From: CAZYQW01 sp964649825
GTDB lineage: Bacteria; Planctomycetota; B15-G4; JADJEK01
NCBI GenBank assembly: GCA_964649825.1
Contig: CAZYQW010000108.1
Span: 124,001 to 188,000 of the forward strand
Length of the DNA: 64,000 nucleotides
Reading direction: 5' to 3'
Shown: one piece after another, positions 32,715 to 41,244 of the stretch
Position numbering within the stretch: position 1 is the first letter of the stretch
Layout: every line of letters begins with the position of its first letter
Notes under the pieces: generated by a model
Told to the model about the DNA's origin: nothing
Databases searched by the model: none
Seen by the model: only the letters and a program-made list of their open reading frames with translations
Position numbers and translations under genes: made by a program

Positions 32715-33635
32715 TCACCATCGCCACTCGAGATCGACCAGGAGCTCCTCGATCGCGTGGGGATCGCGGGCGGCGAGAGCCGCGCGGTCGATGGCGGGAT
32801 CGACGTCGATCAACGTCATGAGCCGCTCGAGGGCGGGGCCGCTCACCGCGGACCGTTCGTCGGCGAGCAGATGCCACAGGGTCAGCGTGTCGCGCGGATC
32901 GTCGGTGGAGACGATCGTCGCGACGGCGTCCGCGTCGACTGCGCCCCCCCGATCGATCCGCCGCACCGCCTGTTTGTACCCGGCGTCGTGATCGGCCCAG
33001 AACGGAGTGCCGGGCCCGCGGTGCGGCCGGGCCTCGCACTCGGCGCCCGACGGCACGTACACCTTGCGTCCGTTCGCCTCGAACGAAACCTGACCGAGCA
33101 CCACGCGGAGCCAGGTGCGGCCGTCGTCCTCGACGGTCGCGTGGTAGACGCACCCGAGGTCGACCGCGATGCCCGATGGTGTCCCGACCTGGAACAGGCG
33201 CGGGGCCGCGAAGATGCTGGCCTCGATCGTGCCGCGTTCGAGGTAGAGCCCGAACTCGGCGTCGTCGAACTTCGCCACGTCCTCGACGCGAAGGCGGGTC
33301 TCCGGCAGGACGTCGACCGTGCCGATCGCCCCGACGTGAAGGCGGGCGCGCGTCGACGAATCGAGGACGATGCGCGCGCCGGGGTGAAGCGGCCCGGCGT
33401 CGACCGTGCCCTCGAGCGCTTCGATGCGGTACGGGGAGTCCGGCCGCATCGCGCTCGGCCCCGTCAGCGCGAACGCGGCCGCGACGAGCGCCGCCGCCGC
33501 GGCGAGCGCGAGGAGGTTCGGACGACGGCGGCGCCCGGCCGGGCCGGCGTACGCGAACGGTCGCAGCCTCGCCTCGAGACTCGCGATCTCGGGGTCTACC
33601 CTCGCTCGTGGATCCCAGAGGTAGTCGTCGTTCAT
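32715..33635 (-). CDS. FecR-like transmembrane protein, probable anti-sigma partner
   Basis: A 306-residue protein: about 45 cytoplasmic residues, one transmembrane helix (about 46-65, LLALAAAAALVAAAFALTG), and an exported FecR-like beta domain (about 75-210, with TRLRVEDVAKF, GTIEASIFAAPRLFQVGTPSGIAVDLG, RVVLGQVSFEANGRKVYV). FecR proteins relay an outside signal to an ECF sigma factor. The gene's ATG overlaps the sigma-factor stop (ATGA), so the pair is coupled, supporting regulator-sigma partnership. Confidence 0.85.
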   Translation of the reverse strand: MNDDYLWDPRARVDPEIASLEARLRPFAYAGPAGRRRRPNLLALAAAAALVAAAFALTGPSAMRPDSPYRIEALEGTVDAGPLHPGARIVLDSSTRARLHVGAIGTVDVLPETRLRVEDVAKFDDAEFGLYLERGTIEASIFAAPRLFQVGTPSGIAVDLGCVYHATVEDDGRTWLRVVLGQVSFEANGRKVYVPSGAECEARPHRGPGTPFWADHDAGYKQAVRRIDRGGAVDADAVATIVSTDDPRDTLTLWHLLADERSAVSGPALERLMTLIDVDPAIDRAALAARDPHAIEELLVDLEWRW

Positions 33636-34252
33636 TCGAACCCTCGCTCGCGCAGGAGCTCGCGCAGGAGCTTCATGCCGCGCGTCAAGTTGACGCGAAC
33701 CGAGCCGTGCGTCAGTCCCGTCGCGGCCGCGATCTCCGGGCCGGAGAGCCCCTCGGCGAGGCGCATCGCCAGCGTCTCCCGGTATGCCTCGGGGAGGTCG
33801 CGCAAGGTCTCGAGGATCTCGCGCCCGTCGGCCGTGCGCGCCGCCCGCGCCGGTGCCGCCTCGGCCTCGACGGTCAGCGTGACGGTCTCGCGGCGGCGGA
33901 CGTAGAAGCGGCGGGCGCGGTTGCGAGCGATCGCCACCAGCCATCCGCCGACGTGATCGTCGGAGCAGAGCCCCCGGATCGAGCGCCAGGCGGAGAGGAA
34001 GACGTCCTGCATCAGGTCGTCGACGTCCGACGCCGGCGCCGATGCCACGAGCACGCCGTGAACGGCCGGCGCGTATCGCGCGTACAACGCGTCGAACGCG
34101 CCCCGGTCGCCGCACCGCGCACGCTGGACGAGCGCGGCGTCGGATCGCTCGCTGCGCGCCGCCGCGGCCGACCGGGGCTCCGCCACGGGTTGCTCAAGTC
34201 CGGCGGAGCGGCGGTGGGCGGCGAGAGCCGTCGATGGTGATCGCCAAGTCAA
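33632..34252 (-). CDS. ECF-family RNA polymerase sigma factor
   Basis: A 206-residue sigma factor. Region 2 includes DRGAFDALYARYAPAVHGVL and DDLMQDVFLSAWRSI, with the region 2.4 segment GGWLVAIARNRARRF; region 4 includes LRDLPEAYRETLAMRLAEGLSGPEIAAATG. The start is a TTG at 34252 preceded by GGAAGGG, 12 bp after the stop of the upstream exported-protein gene. The N-terminal 35 residues are not conserved, so a shorter form from GTG 34186 is possible. It is second in a three-gene operon and is coupled to the FecR-like gene. Confidence 0.9.
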   Translation of the reverse strand: MTWRSPSTALAAHRRSAGLEQPVAEPRSAAAARSERSDAALVQRARCGDRGAFDALYARYAPAVHGVLVASAPASDVDDLMQDVFLSAWRSIRGLCSDDHVGGWLVAIARNRARRFYVRRRETVTLTVEAEAAPARAARTADGREILETLRDLPEAYRETLAMRLAEGLSGPEIAAATGLTHGSVRVNLTRGMKLLRELLRERGFE

Positions 34253-34264
34253 TCGCCCTTCCTT

Positions 34265-34999
34265 TCAATCGCCTTTCCCTCCACCGGCGAGGCGTTTCGC
34301 GTCGAGCCTCTGACGCAGCTCCTCGAAGCGCTCGGTGGCGAGCGACCGATCGTACCGGGCGGCGACGCGAAGCAGGTTCGTGCGTGCCAACGTATCGCTC
34401 TCGGCGGCGAGCGCGACGGCGCGCTGGAGGTGGTCGAGGTAGCGCGACCGGTTCGCCCCGTCGACCGACGCGTTGGCGATCGCGAAGTGGACGCCGGCGT
34501 CGTTCGGAGCGAGCCGCCCCGCCACGTCGAGGTAGCGGGCCGCGCGCTCCGGGTGGGTACCCCGGTTCGGGCCCTGGTCGAGGATCGCGAGGAAGTAGCC
34601 GACGTCGAGCCAGCGAAGAGCGGCGTCGCGCGACGGAAGGCGGCCCTCCTCCGCCGCGGCGTCGAGCGCGCGTTCGCCGAGGCGCGCGATGAGGCGGTCG
34701 CGCTCGCGCGCGGCGGCGGCGCCGTCGCCGCGCTGATCGAGATACAGGTACGCCCGGCGCAGGGTCTCGATGTGAACGAACACGTCCGTGCTCGCGTCGA
34801 GGAGCTCGACCGTCTTGGGGACGACGGCGTCGCGGGCCAGGTCGCCGAGCTCGAACGGGCCCGTTCCGAACGGCAGCGACGCCTGCTTGCCGATGTCGAT
34901 CGGGTGGCAGATGAGCGGCGGCCCGGCCGACGCGGTGGAGCAGAGGAAGGCGAGGCCGATGGACAGGGTGAGCGTGGAGATCGTGGTCGTCGATCGCAT
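34265..34999 (-). CDS. Exported protein of unknown function, first gene of the ECF operon
   Basis: A 244-residue exported protein with signal peptide MRSTTTISTLTLSIGLAFLCSTASA. The mature N terminus begins GPPLICHPIDIG, a motif I have seen in hypothetical exported proteins but cannot tie to a function; Cys-His could bind metal. The rest is alpha-helical, with ARYLDVAGRLAPNDAGVHFAIA looking like a tetratricopeptide-type pair. It leads the operon with the ECF sigma and FecR-like genes (12-bp gap), so it may be a signal component or regulated target. Confidence 0.75.
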   Translation of the reverse strand: MRSTTTISTLTLSIGLAFLCSTASAGPPLICHPIDIGKQASLPFGTGPFELGDLARDAVVPKTVELLDASTDVFVHIETLRRAYLYLDQRGDGAAAARERDRLIARLGERALDAAAEEGRLPSRDAALRWLDVGYFLAILDQGPNRGTHPERAARYLDVAGRLAPNDAGVHFAIANASVDGANRSRYLDHLQRAVALAAESDTLARTNLLRVAARYDRSLATERFEELRQRLDAKRLAGGGKGD

Positions 35000-35071
35000 G
35001 GGAAGACTCCTTTCGTCCCCCGAGAGGCCGCCCGGCGCGCGAGCGTTAACGACGATTCCGCGACGATGGTC

Positions 35072-37102
35072 TCACCGCGTCGGCGGTTCCTCCGCTTTCG
35101 CCGCCTCCGTCGCCGGTCGGGACGGCTCGCCGCGCTCCCTCTCGACCGGCCGCGCGACGAAGCGGACGAACAGGAACATCGCCAGGAGCCCGATCGGCAG
35201 GCTGACGTACGCGGGGTAGCCGTACGCCTCCGGGAGGTAGCCGGCGCCCGCCGCGAAGAGGGCGGCGAGGATCGCGTACGGCATCTGCGTCCGCACGTGG
35301 TCGATGTGGTCGCACGACGACGCCATGCTCGAGAGAACGGTCGTGTCCGAGATCGGCGAGCAGTGGTCGCCGAACACCGCCCCGCCGAGGACCGACGCGA
35401 TCGAGCCGAGCAGGATGGAGTGGACCTCGTCCGCGGGGAGGCCGGCCGCGACGCCGAGCCCGTGCGCGAGGGGCACCACGAGCGGGATGAGGATCCCCAT
35501 GGTCCCCCAGGACGAGCCGGTCGCGAACGCGGTGATCGAACCGAGAGCGAACACGATCAACGGCAGCCACATCGGCTGGACGGCGTCGCCGAGCTGGGAC
35601 GCGAGGAAGTTGCTGGCGTGCAGCTCTCCGGTCACGTCGCCGAGCGACCACGACAGGACGAGGATGACGATCGCCAGGAACATCGCCTTCATCCCGGCCA
35701 CGCATGCGTCCATGGTCTCCGCGGGCGAGAGGATGCGCTGGACGATCGACAGCACGATCGCGACGAACGCGCCGGTGACCGACGCCCAGAGGAGCGCCGC
35801 GTACGAGTCCGCTTCCTCGATCACCGACTTCACGTCCGCGAAGAACCCGCCGCCGAGGGCCGCCTTCTGGCTACCCGTCACCACCAGACCGAGGATCGTC
35901 ACCACGACGACCGAGAGGATGGGCAGCAACGCGTTCAGGGCGCGGCGCGGCGCTCCCTCCTTCGGCGCCATCGCTGCGTCCTCCTCGCCGCCGGCGAGCG
36001 GCTGCGCGCGGTCCGCGATCACCTTGCCCTGCTCGTTCGCGCGGCGCTCGGCGGAGAGCATCGTGAACAGGTCGCGTCCGAGCCAGCCGGTCAGGAAGAC
36101 CAGGGCGAGCGCGAAGATCGGATAGAACATGTAGGGGATCGCCTGCAGGATCAGCGAGTACGCCGAACCCGACACGTCGGGCAGACCCTTCACTGCGTCG
36201 GCGACCAATCCGACCTGGTACCCGACCCAGGTCGAGAGCGGCATCAGGCTCGCCACCGGCGCGGCCGTGGAGTCGACGATGTAGGAGAGCTTCTCGCGCG
36301 AGATCCGCAGCCGATCGGTGAGCGGGCGCATCGTGTTGCCGACGATCAGGCAGTTCGCGTAGTCATCGAAGAAGACCGCGGTGCCGAGCGTCGCCGTCGC
36401 GAGCTGTCCCGATCGTTTGTTGCGCGCGAAGCGAGTGAGCCAGTCGACGATGCCGTGCGTGCCGCCCGCGCGCGAGATGACGCCGACCATCCCGCCGAGC
36501 AGCAGACTGAAGATGATGATTTTCGCGTGCGCGGTGTCCGGATCGCCGTACGTGGTGACGCCGGTGACGCCACGCAGCAGGTACGTGTCCGGAAGCGAAA
36601 GAAGGGTGCGGATCGGATCGTAGCCGTTGAGGAACGCCGCGCCGGCGAGGATGCCGAGCGCGAGGGCGAAGACGACCTGCCGGAACAGGATCGCGAGCAC
36701 GATCGCGAGGAGGGCGGGGATGATGCTCACGTAGCCGGGCAGCACGCGCGGCGTCGCTTCGCCGGTGCGACCCGCGGCCGCGACGGTCAGCGTCGCCGTC
36801 GCGCCGGGAGCGAGCTCGATCGCGCGATCGAGCTCGACCCGGCCTTCCGCCGCCGCCTCGAACGCGACGTCGCGCGTTTCGGTGCCGGCCGCGGTCTGGA
36901 TCGTCAGCGTCGCCGTACCGGCGAAGAGCCGGTCGCGCTGGCCGTTCGCGTCGACCGCGGTGATAGTGACGCCGAACGGGATGCCGTCGAGGACCACCGA
37001 CGGCTCGACGACGAAGCGCCCCGGCGCCGCGTCCTGCGAGCGGGCGTGGGACGCGAGCAGCAGACCGAACAGCACGGCAAGGAGGCGGGGCAGGTTTCGC
37101 AT
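35072..37102 (-). CDS. NhaC-family Na+/H+ antiporter with exported N-terminal domain
   Basis: A 676-residue membrane protein. A signal peptide (1-22) is followed by about 95 residues of beta-rich sequence (VEPSVVLDGIPFGVTITAVDANGQ, cohesin/Ig-like) and then the antiporter from about 125. NhaC-family landmarks are FFDDYANCLIVGNTMRPL, GSSWGTMGILIPL and FGDHCSPISDTTVLSSMAS. The family exchanges Na+ for H+ or organic acids; substrate is not certain. The signal peptide plus extra domain is unusual for NhaC. ATG 37102 is chosen with GGGAG 6 nt upstream. Confidence 0.88.
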   Translation of the reverse strand: MRNLPRLLAVLFGLLLASHARSQDAAPGRFVVEPSVVLDGIPFGVTITAVDANGQRDRLFAGTATLTIQTAAGTETRDVAFEAAAEGRVELDRAIELAPGATATLTVAAAGRTGEATPRVLPGYVSIIPALLAIVLAILFRQVVFALALGILAGAAFLNGYDPIRTLLSLPDTYLLRGVTGVTTYGDPDTAHAKIIIFSLLLGGMVGVISRAGGTHGIVDWLTRFARNKRSGQLATATLGTAVFFDDYANCLIVGNTMRPLTDRLRISREKLSYIVDSTAAPVASLMPLSTWVGYQVGLVADAVKGLPDVSGSAYSLILQAIPYMFYPIFALALVFLTGWLGRDLFTMLSAERRANEQGKVIADRAQPLAGGEEDAAMAPKEGAPRRALNALLPILSVVVVTILGLVVTGSQKAALGGGFFADVKSVIEEADSYAALLWASVTGAFVAIVLSIVQRILSPAETMDACVAGMKAMFLAIVILVLSWSLGDVTGELHASNFLASQLGDAVQPMWLPLIVFALGSITAFATGSSWGTMGILIPLVVPLAHGLGVAAGLPADEVHSILLGSIASVLGGAVFGDHCSPISDTTVLSSMASSCDHIDHVRTQMPYAILAALFAAGAGYLPEAYGYPAYVSLPIGLLAMFLFVRFVARPVERERGEPSRPATEAAKAEEPPTR

Positions 37103-37533
37103 CGACGGCTCCCACACGGCAGGAGGGGGGCGAGAGAGCGCGACAGCCTAAGGGCCCGCGCAACGATCAGTTCCTGTTTTGGGCGAGGCATTCCCTTTCC
37201 TGCGTGCAGACGGCCGCACCAGACGTGAAGTGATTCTCGCGCGGATCTCAGGGGTCCGACGTCGAGTTGCGAGCCGCCGCGAAACGAGGCGGGCTGATGC
37301 GTTTCGCAGCGAGGCGGCTGCTTCGGATCGCGACGGCCCCGTCTCCGGCTCGTCTCCGGAGGCTCGGCACGGCCGCCGGAAGTCATGAATGGATCGAGCT
37401 CGGCCACGGAGGCGACGTCGCCGCGGCGTGGCACGGGTCTCGGGCACGAGCGTTGCAAAGACACACGACGAGCGCCCGCTGGACGTGAGTCTCGTCCGGC
37501 CAACGTTGTTCCACTCGACTTGGAGGTGTTCCC
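37103..37533. other. 431-bp divergent intergenic region with strong stem-loop
   Basis: The gap between the NhaC-like and Cys-rich protein genes, which diverge. No credible gene was seen. It holds the 37272-37319 stem-loop listed separately and must contain promoters for both genes. The Cys-rich gene has GGAGG 8 nt before its ATG. Confidence 0.4.
37272..37319. other. Bulged 15-bp stem-loop in divergent promoter region
   Basis: AGCCGCC-GCGAAACG (37272-37286 with one unpaired-free junction) pairs with CGTTTCGC (37300-37307) and, after a 5-nt bulge, GGCGGCT (37313-37319); the loop is 13 nt. Neither flanking gene ends here, so it is not a normal terminator. A leader structure, small RNA or regulatory site is possible. 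Confidence 0.45.
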
Positions 37534-38799
37534 ATGCGTTCGCTCTCTCACGTCTCTCGGCTTGCCATCGCCTTGATCGGCCTGGGTGTGATCCTCGCCG
37601 CGCCGGCCGGCGCACAACCGTGTTTCGGTCCCGACAATCTGGACAACGGGGCGTGCTGCCAGCCCATCCCCGCCAATCTGCCGCAGTTCACCCAGGTCGC
37701 GATGCCCGCACTTGGCGTCTGCTGGGACCAGTGCACCCCGGCCGTTCAGAACCCGCTTCGCATCGAGTGGCCGACGCCGCCGCAGATCGGCTGCGCCTTG
37801 TACGAGGTCCCGATCACGGTGCGCGACGGAACGACCGGCGCGATCCTGATGGTCGGCAAGGCGGAGTTCAACTACACCCGCACGTGGCAGGAGCTCAATC
37901 CGGCCGGCGGTCTGATCCAGGTCTGGCGCTTCGTCGTCAAGGTCGACTTCTCGATCCCGACCCCGAGCACCGCGGCGCCGCCGTGTCCGGTGCCGAGCTG
38001 TCTGCCGCCGATCGGTCCCCACCCGACCGCGTTCTTCTACGGATACGCGGATTACGCCCGCGCGTGCGTCGCGGCGGGCGCGCCGTTCCAGCAGTCGATC
38101 GTGCTGTGGCACGGTTGCGACTTCATGATCCACAAGCCGGGCCTGTCCGATCGTCCGGGCGCGTTCCACCCGACGCGGTCCTACGGCATCATCGCCCCGC
38201 ACAGCGCGGCGCAGCCGTTCGTTCCGATGAACCTGCCCGCGCCGGCCGGACCCCTGGTGACCGAAGCCGTGCGGAAAGCGTCCGTGCCGGGCGTGGCCGC
38301 CTGCACCACCGAGGAACGGATCGCCGGCGGCAACCTGATCACGATCGCCCAGGGCTGCCTCTGCCCGCTGAGCAACGTCCCGCCGCAGATGACGTTGTCG
38401 TTCTTCGACGGCAAGGGAACGTGCATCGACGCCACCGGCCAGGGAAGCAACTTCGTGTCGCAGCTCATCGCGTTCCCGACGCTGCCGTGGCCGCATCTCG
38501 TCCAGACCAGCATCGGCTGCTGGGTGAACCCGACCGTCTACCCGGGTAATGAATGCGTCTGGGTCGACGAAGCACTGCTCCGCTATCACGACAGCTGCGT
38601 CGTCAACGACTACTTCGAGGTGAACTACGGCGCCACGACAAGGGGCGGGTTCCCGGTCGTTTCGCCCACGCCGATCGTGCTGAACACGTTCGTCGATCTC
38701 GTCGACAACTGGTCCGCCCCCGTGGCCGGTCCGCACATCCTGCCGCTCATGGGGAGCCGCCAGCCGACCGACCACCTGATCTACGTGAACACCCCGTAG
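37534..38799 (+). CDS. Cysteine-rich secreted protein of unknown function
   Basis: A 421-residue exported protein: signal peptide to about residue 28 (PAGAQ), then a mature chain with 17 cysteines, many in pairs or short spacings (GACCQP, GVCWDQC, PPCPVPSC, GCLCPL). No domain is recognised. The composition suggests a disulfide-rich extracellular protein. GGAGG precedes ATG 37534, and a strong intrinsic terminator follows 43 bp after the stop. Single-gene unit. Confidence 0.75.
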   Translation: MRSLSHVSRLAIALIGLGVILAAPAGAQPCFGPDNLDNGACCQPIPANLPQFTQVAMPALGVCWDQCTPAVQNPLRIEWPTPPQIGCALYEVPITVRDGTTGAILMVGKAEFNYTRTWQELNPAGGLIQVWRFVVKVDFSIPTPSTAAPPCPVPSCLPPIGPHPTAFFYGYADYARACVAAGAPFQQSIVLWHGCDFMIHKPGLSDRPGAFHPTRSYGIIAPHSAAQPFVPMNLPAPAGPLVTEAVRKASVPGVAACTTEERIAGGNLITIAQGCLCPLSNVPPQMTLSFFDGKGTCIDATGQGSNFVSQLIAFPTLPWPHLVQTSIGCWVNPTVYPGNECVWVDEALLRYHDSCVVNDYFEVNYGATTRGGFPVVSPTPIVLNTFVDLVDNWSAPVAGPHILPLMGSRQPTDHLIYVNTP

Positions 38800-38841
38800 G
38801 GGTCTCGCAGGGTCGAGCCATCGAGAGTGCGACGAAGGAAC

Positions 38842-38888
38842 GATCCACCCCCTCCAGCGTTCATCGCCGGAGGGGGTGGATCATTTCG
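38842..38888 (+). terminator. Strong intrinsic terminator, 14-bp perfect stem
   Basis: GATCCACCCCCTCC (38842-38855), a 13-nt loop, and GGAGGGGGTGGATC (38869-38882), followed by ATTTCGG. It ends the Cys-rich protein gene (stop at 38799). The convergent chemoreceptor gene stops at 38916, so the symmetrical stem may serve both strands, though only the plus strand has the short T run. Confidence 0.75.
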
Positions 38889-38915
38889 GACCGGGTCGCG
38901 CGGAAGGCCGTCGCG

Positions 38916-41036
38916 TCAAGCGAACGACAGCACCTCGACCCGTGCGCCGCCGTGCGGATCGTGCGAGAAGTCGGGCACGCCGCCGGGATCGGGACGCCTC
39001 GGGCCGTCCGTCCCCTGTCGGTGCGCTCGAACGTCGGCGCTCGCGTCGCGCGATCCCGTCCGGAGGCGCCGTGACACGGTCGAGAGCCGGCCAGCGACGT
39101 TCTGGAGGTTGGCGGCCGCTTCGTCCGTCTGCTGGGTGAGGTCGCCGGTCGACTTCGCCGCGTTCGAGACGCCCGTCACGCTCTCGGAGATCTCGCGCGT
39201 GGCAGCCGTCTGGTGCTCGACGGCGGTGGCGATCGCGGTGGAGATGTTGGAGAGCTCGTCGGCGGCCTGACGAACGAACTGGATCGAACGCGTCGCCTCC
39301 TCCGCGCACTCGCGATTCGTGACGATCTTCGCGGCGATCTCGTCGGTGGCGGCCGCCGTCTGCTGCGCCAGGGCCTTCACCTCGTTCGCGACCACGGCGA
39401 ACCCCTTGCCGGCCTCGCCGGCCCGGGCCGCTTCGATCGTCGCGTTGAGCGCGAGAAGGTTGGTCTGCTCCGCCACGCTCTGGATCAGCTTCAAGACCTC
39501 GCCGATCTCCGCGCTGGCCGCGTCGAGTCGTTCCATCGCTCGGCACGTCGTGAGCGTGCCTTCCGCGACCGAGTTCGCCTTGTCCGCCGCGATTCCGCAG
39601 TTCCGCGAGATGTCCCCGGTGCTCGCGTACAGCTCCTCCGTCGCCGAGGCGACGGTGTTGACCTCGCTCACCGTCTGCTCGGCGCCGCCACGGAGTTCGC
39701 GGCTCGCCGACCTGAGGTGCGTCGTCGCACCGTTGATCTCGTCACCCGAGTCCTGGATCTCGGCGGCGACCTGGCGCAGGCTCTCGATCATGTGCCGGAA
39801 CGCCTGGCCCAACGTGTCGGCCGCGCCGCGCGGCTTCACGTCTACGGTGAGGTCGCCGTCCGCCATGCGCTCCGCGACGCGCGACGCGTCTCGCAGGTAC
39901 GACGACGACTCGCGGAACGCCGTCGCCAAGCGGCCGAGCTCGTTGTTCGATTCGTACGAGATCTGAACCGTGGCGTCGCCGGCCGCGGCGCGGTTCGCCG
40001 CGTGCGTGAGTTCGGCCAGCGGCCGGCTGATCGAGCGGATCACGAACGCCGCGAGAACGATCACCCCGATGAGGACGAAGCTGCCCTGCGCGGCCGCGAC
40101 GACGAACTCGGATCGGGCCTGGGCCCCGCGCGACGTCGCGGACTTCCCGAGCGTGCTCGACTGGAGGTTCTCGATCTCCTTCAGCCGATCGATCCGCTCG
40201 GTCGCCGTGCGGAACCAGACCGCGGAATCGACCCCGAACGATCCCTCCGCCGCCTTGTCGAACGCGATCTGCTCGAGCCTCGCGACCTCGACGAACGCGG
40301 GCGATCGACGGGCCTCCTGGAACGCTTCGATGACGGCCGGCGACGCGGTCTCCTGGAAGAGGCTCAGGTAGCAGTCCTGGGCGGCGATAAGGGCCGCGAC
40401 GGTGGTGAGCTGGCCGGGGGCGAATTGCCCGCGACCGAAGACGTTCGAGAGCTGCGCCCGCTCGATTCCGGCCTTCTCCTTGGCGTTGAGGAACGCGTAG
40501 AAGGCGACCCCGAGGCGCGTGATGTCCGCGTCCGGGCTTGCCGACACGACGGAGCTCACGGCGCGCAGCAGCTTCGCGTTGACGTCGGTGTACCAAGAGA
40601 GCAGGGTTTTGGTCTCGATGTCGAGGCGCGACGCCTTGTCGCGGATCTGGGGGAGCGTCTCGAGCTGGGAGAGCGACTCCGCGAGCGTCGCGGCCACGTG
40701 CGACGGAAGCTCGCCACGCGACGCCTCGAAGAACGTGACGAGGTCGTGGAGCCGCTCGTCCGTGAGCCGACGTTGGTCGGCGACCTCGCGCTGGAACTTC
40801 TGGCCGTCGCTCGACAGGAACACCGAGCTCGAGCCGCGCTCCTTCTGGGTCTCGTCGAGCAAGCTGCCCACGTTCGACGCGAGCTCGACGAGCCGCTCGA
40901 CAGTCTTCATCGCTTGCACGCGATCGTGCCGTTCGACGGCGATCCTCGCCGCGAGGATCGAGAGGATGCACGCGGGAATCAGCGCGAGAGACAGAAGACG
41001 AGCTCGAACGCTCATGTGTCGGAGAAAGTTGCTCAT
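38916..41036 (-). CDS. Methyl-accepting chemotaxis protein with NIT sensor domain
   Basis: A 706-residue transducer: TM1 about 12-33; periplasmic NIT-type all-helical domain about 50-300 (LLDETQKERGSSSVFL at its start; the family senses nitrate/nitrite in known members, not shown here); TM2 about 310-332; HAMP segments (RSISRPLAELTHAANRAAAGD, ERMADGDLTVDVKPRG); and the signalling hairpin AEQTNLLALNATIEAARAG followed by GFAVVANEVKALAQQT. The C-terminal 45 residues are His/Asp/Arg-rich and unlike the family. No che genes are in the window, so it is an orphan receptor here. ATG 41036; a second ATG 21 bp inside is possible. Confidence 0.93.
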   Translation of the reverse strand: MSNFLRHMSVRARLLSLALIPACILSILAARIAVERHDRVQAMKTVERLVELASNVGSLLDETQKERGSSSVFLSSDGQKFQREVADQRRLTDERLHDLVTFFEASRGELPSHVAATLAESLSQLETLPQIRDKASRLDIETKTLLSWYTDVNAKLLRAVSSVVSASPDADITRLGVAFYAFLNAKEKAGIERAQLSNVFGRGQFAPGQLTTVAALIAAQDCYLSLFQETASPAVIEAFQEARRSPAFVEVARLEQIAFDKAAEGSFGVDSAVWFRTATERIDRLKEIENLQSSTLGKSATSRGAQARSEFVVAAAQGSFVLIGVIVLAAFVIRSISRPLAELTHAANRAAAGDATVQISYESNNELGRLATAFRESSSYLRDASRVAERMADGDLTVDVKPRGAADTLGQAFRHMIESLRQVAAEIQDSGDEINGATTHLRSASRELRGGAEQTVSEVNTVASATEELYASTGDISRNCGIAADKANSVAEGTLTTCRAMERLDAASAEIGEVLKLIQSVAEQTNLLALNATIEAARAGEAGKGFAVVANEVKALAQQTAAATDEIAAKIVTNRECAEEATRSIQFVRQAADELSNISTAIATAVEHQTAATREISESVTGVSNAAKSTGDLTQQTDEAAANLQNVAGRLSTVSRRLRTGSRDASADVRAHRQGTDGPRRPDPGGVPDFSHDPHGGARVEVLSFA

Positions 41037-41244
41037 GATCGGCGTTCCTGACTGCGGATGGATCCGGAACGAGCATCGGCTCGCGGAGGTCTTCGTCCCG
41101 AGTCCTCAACGCAGAAAAATCGTGACGGTCCATCGCGACCCGATGCTCGGCAGGGCGCGCGAGGCCAAGAGAAAACCGGCCCGCGCCGCGATGACTCGCG
41201 ACGCAGGCCTGGTCCTTCTCCTCTTCTCTTTTCTCGCGTCTGTC

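Noticed and set aside
34430..37228. 932-residue plus-strand open frame
   Set aside because: Antisense to the NhaC gene and part of the ECF operon; composition is Asp/Glu/Arg/His repeats without motifs.
37179..37488. Short open frames in the 37.1-37.5 kb gap
   Set aside because: Arg/Ala/Ser-rich, no ribosome sites, and they cross the stem-loop.
41070..41149. 10-bp inverted repeat CGAGCATCGG/CCGATGCTCG upstream of the chemoreceptor gene
   Set aside because: Arms are about 60 bp apart and the sequence is GC-rich; chance is likely and no promoter boxes align with it.
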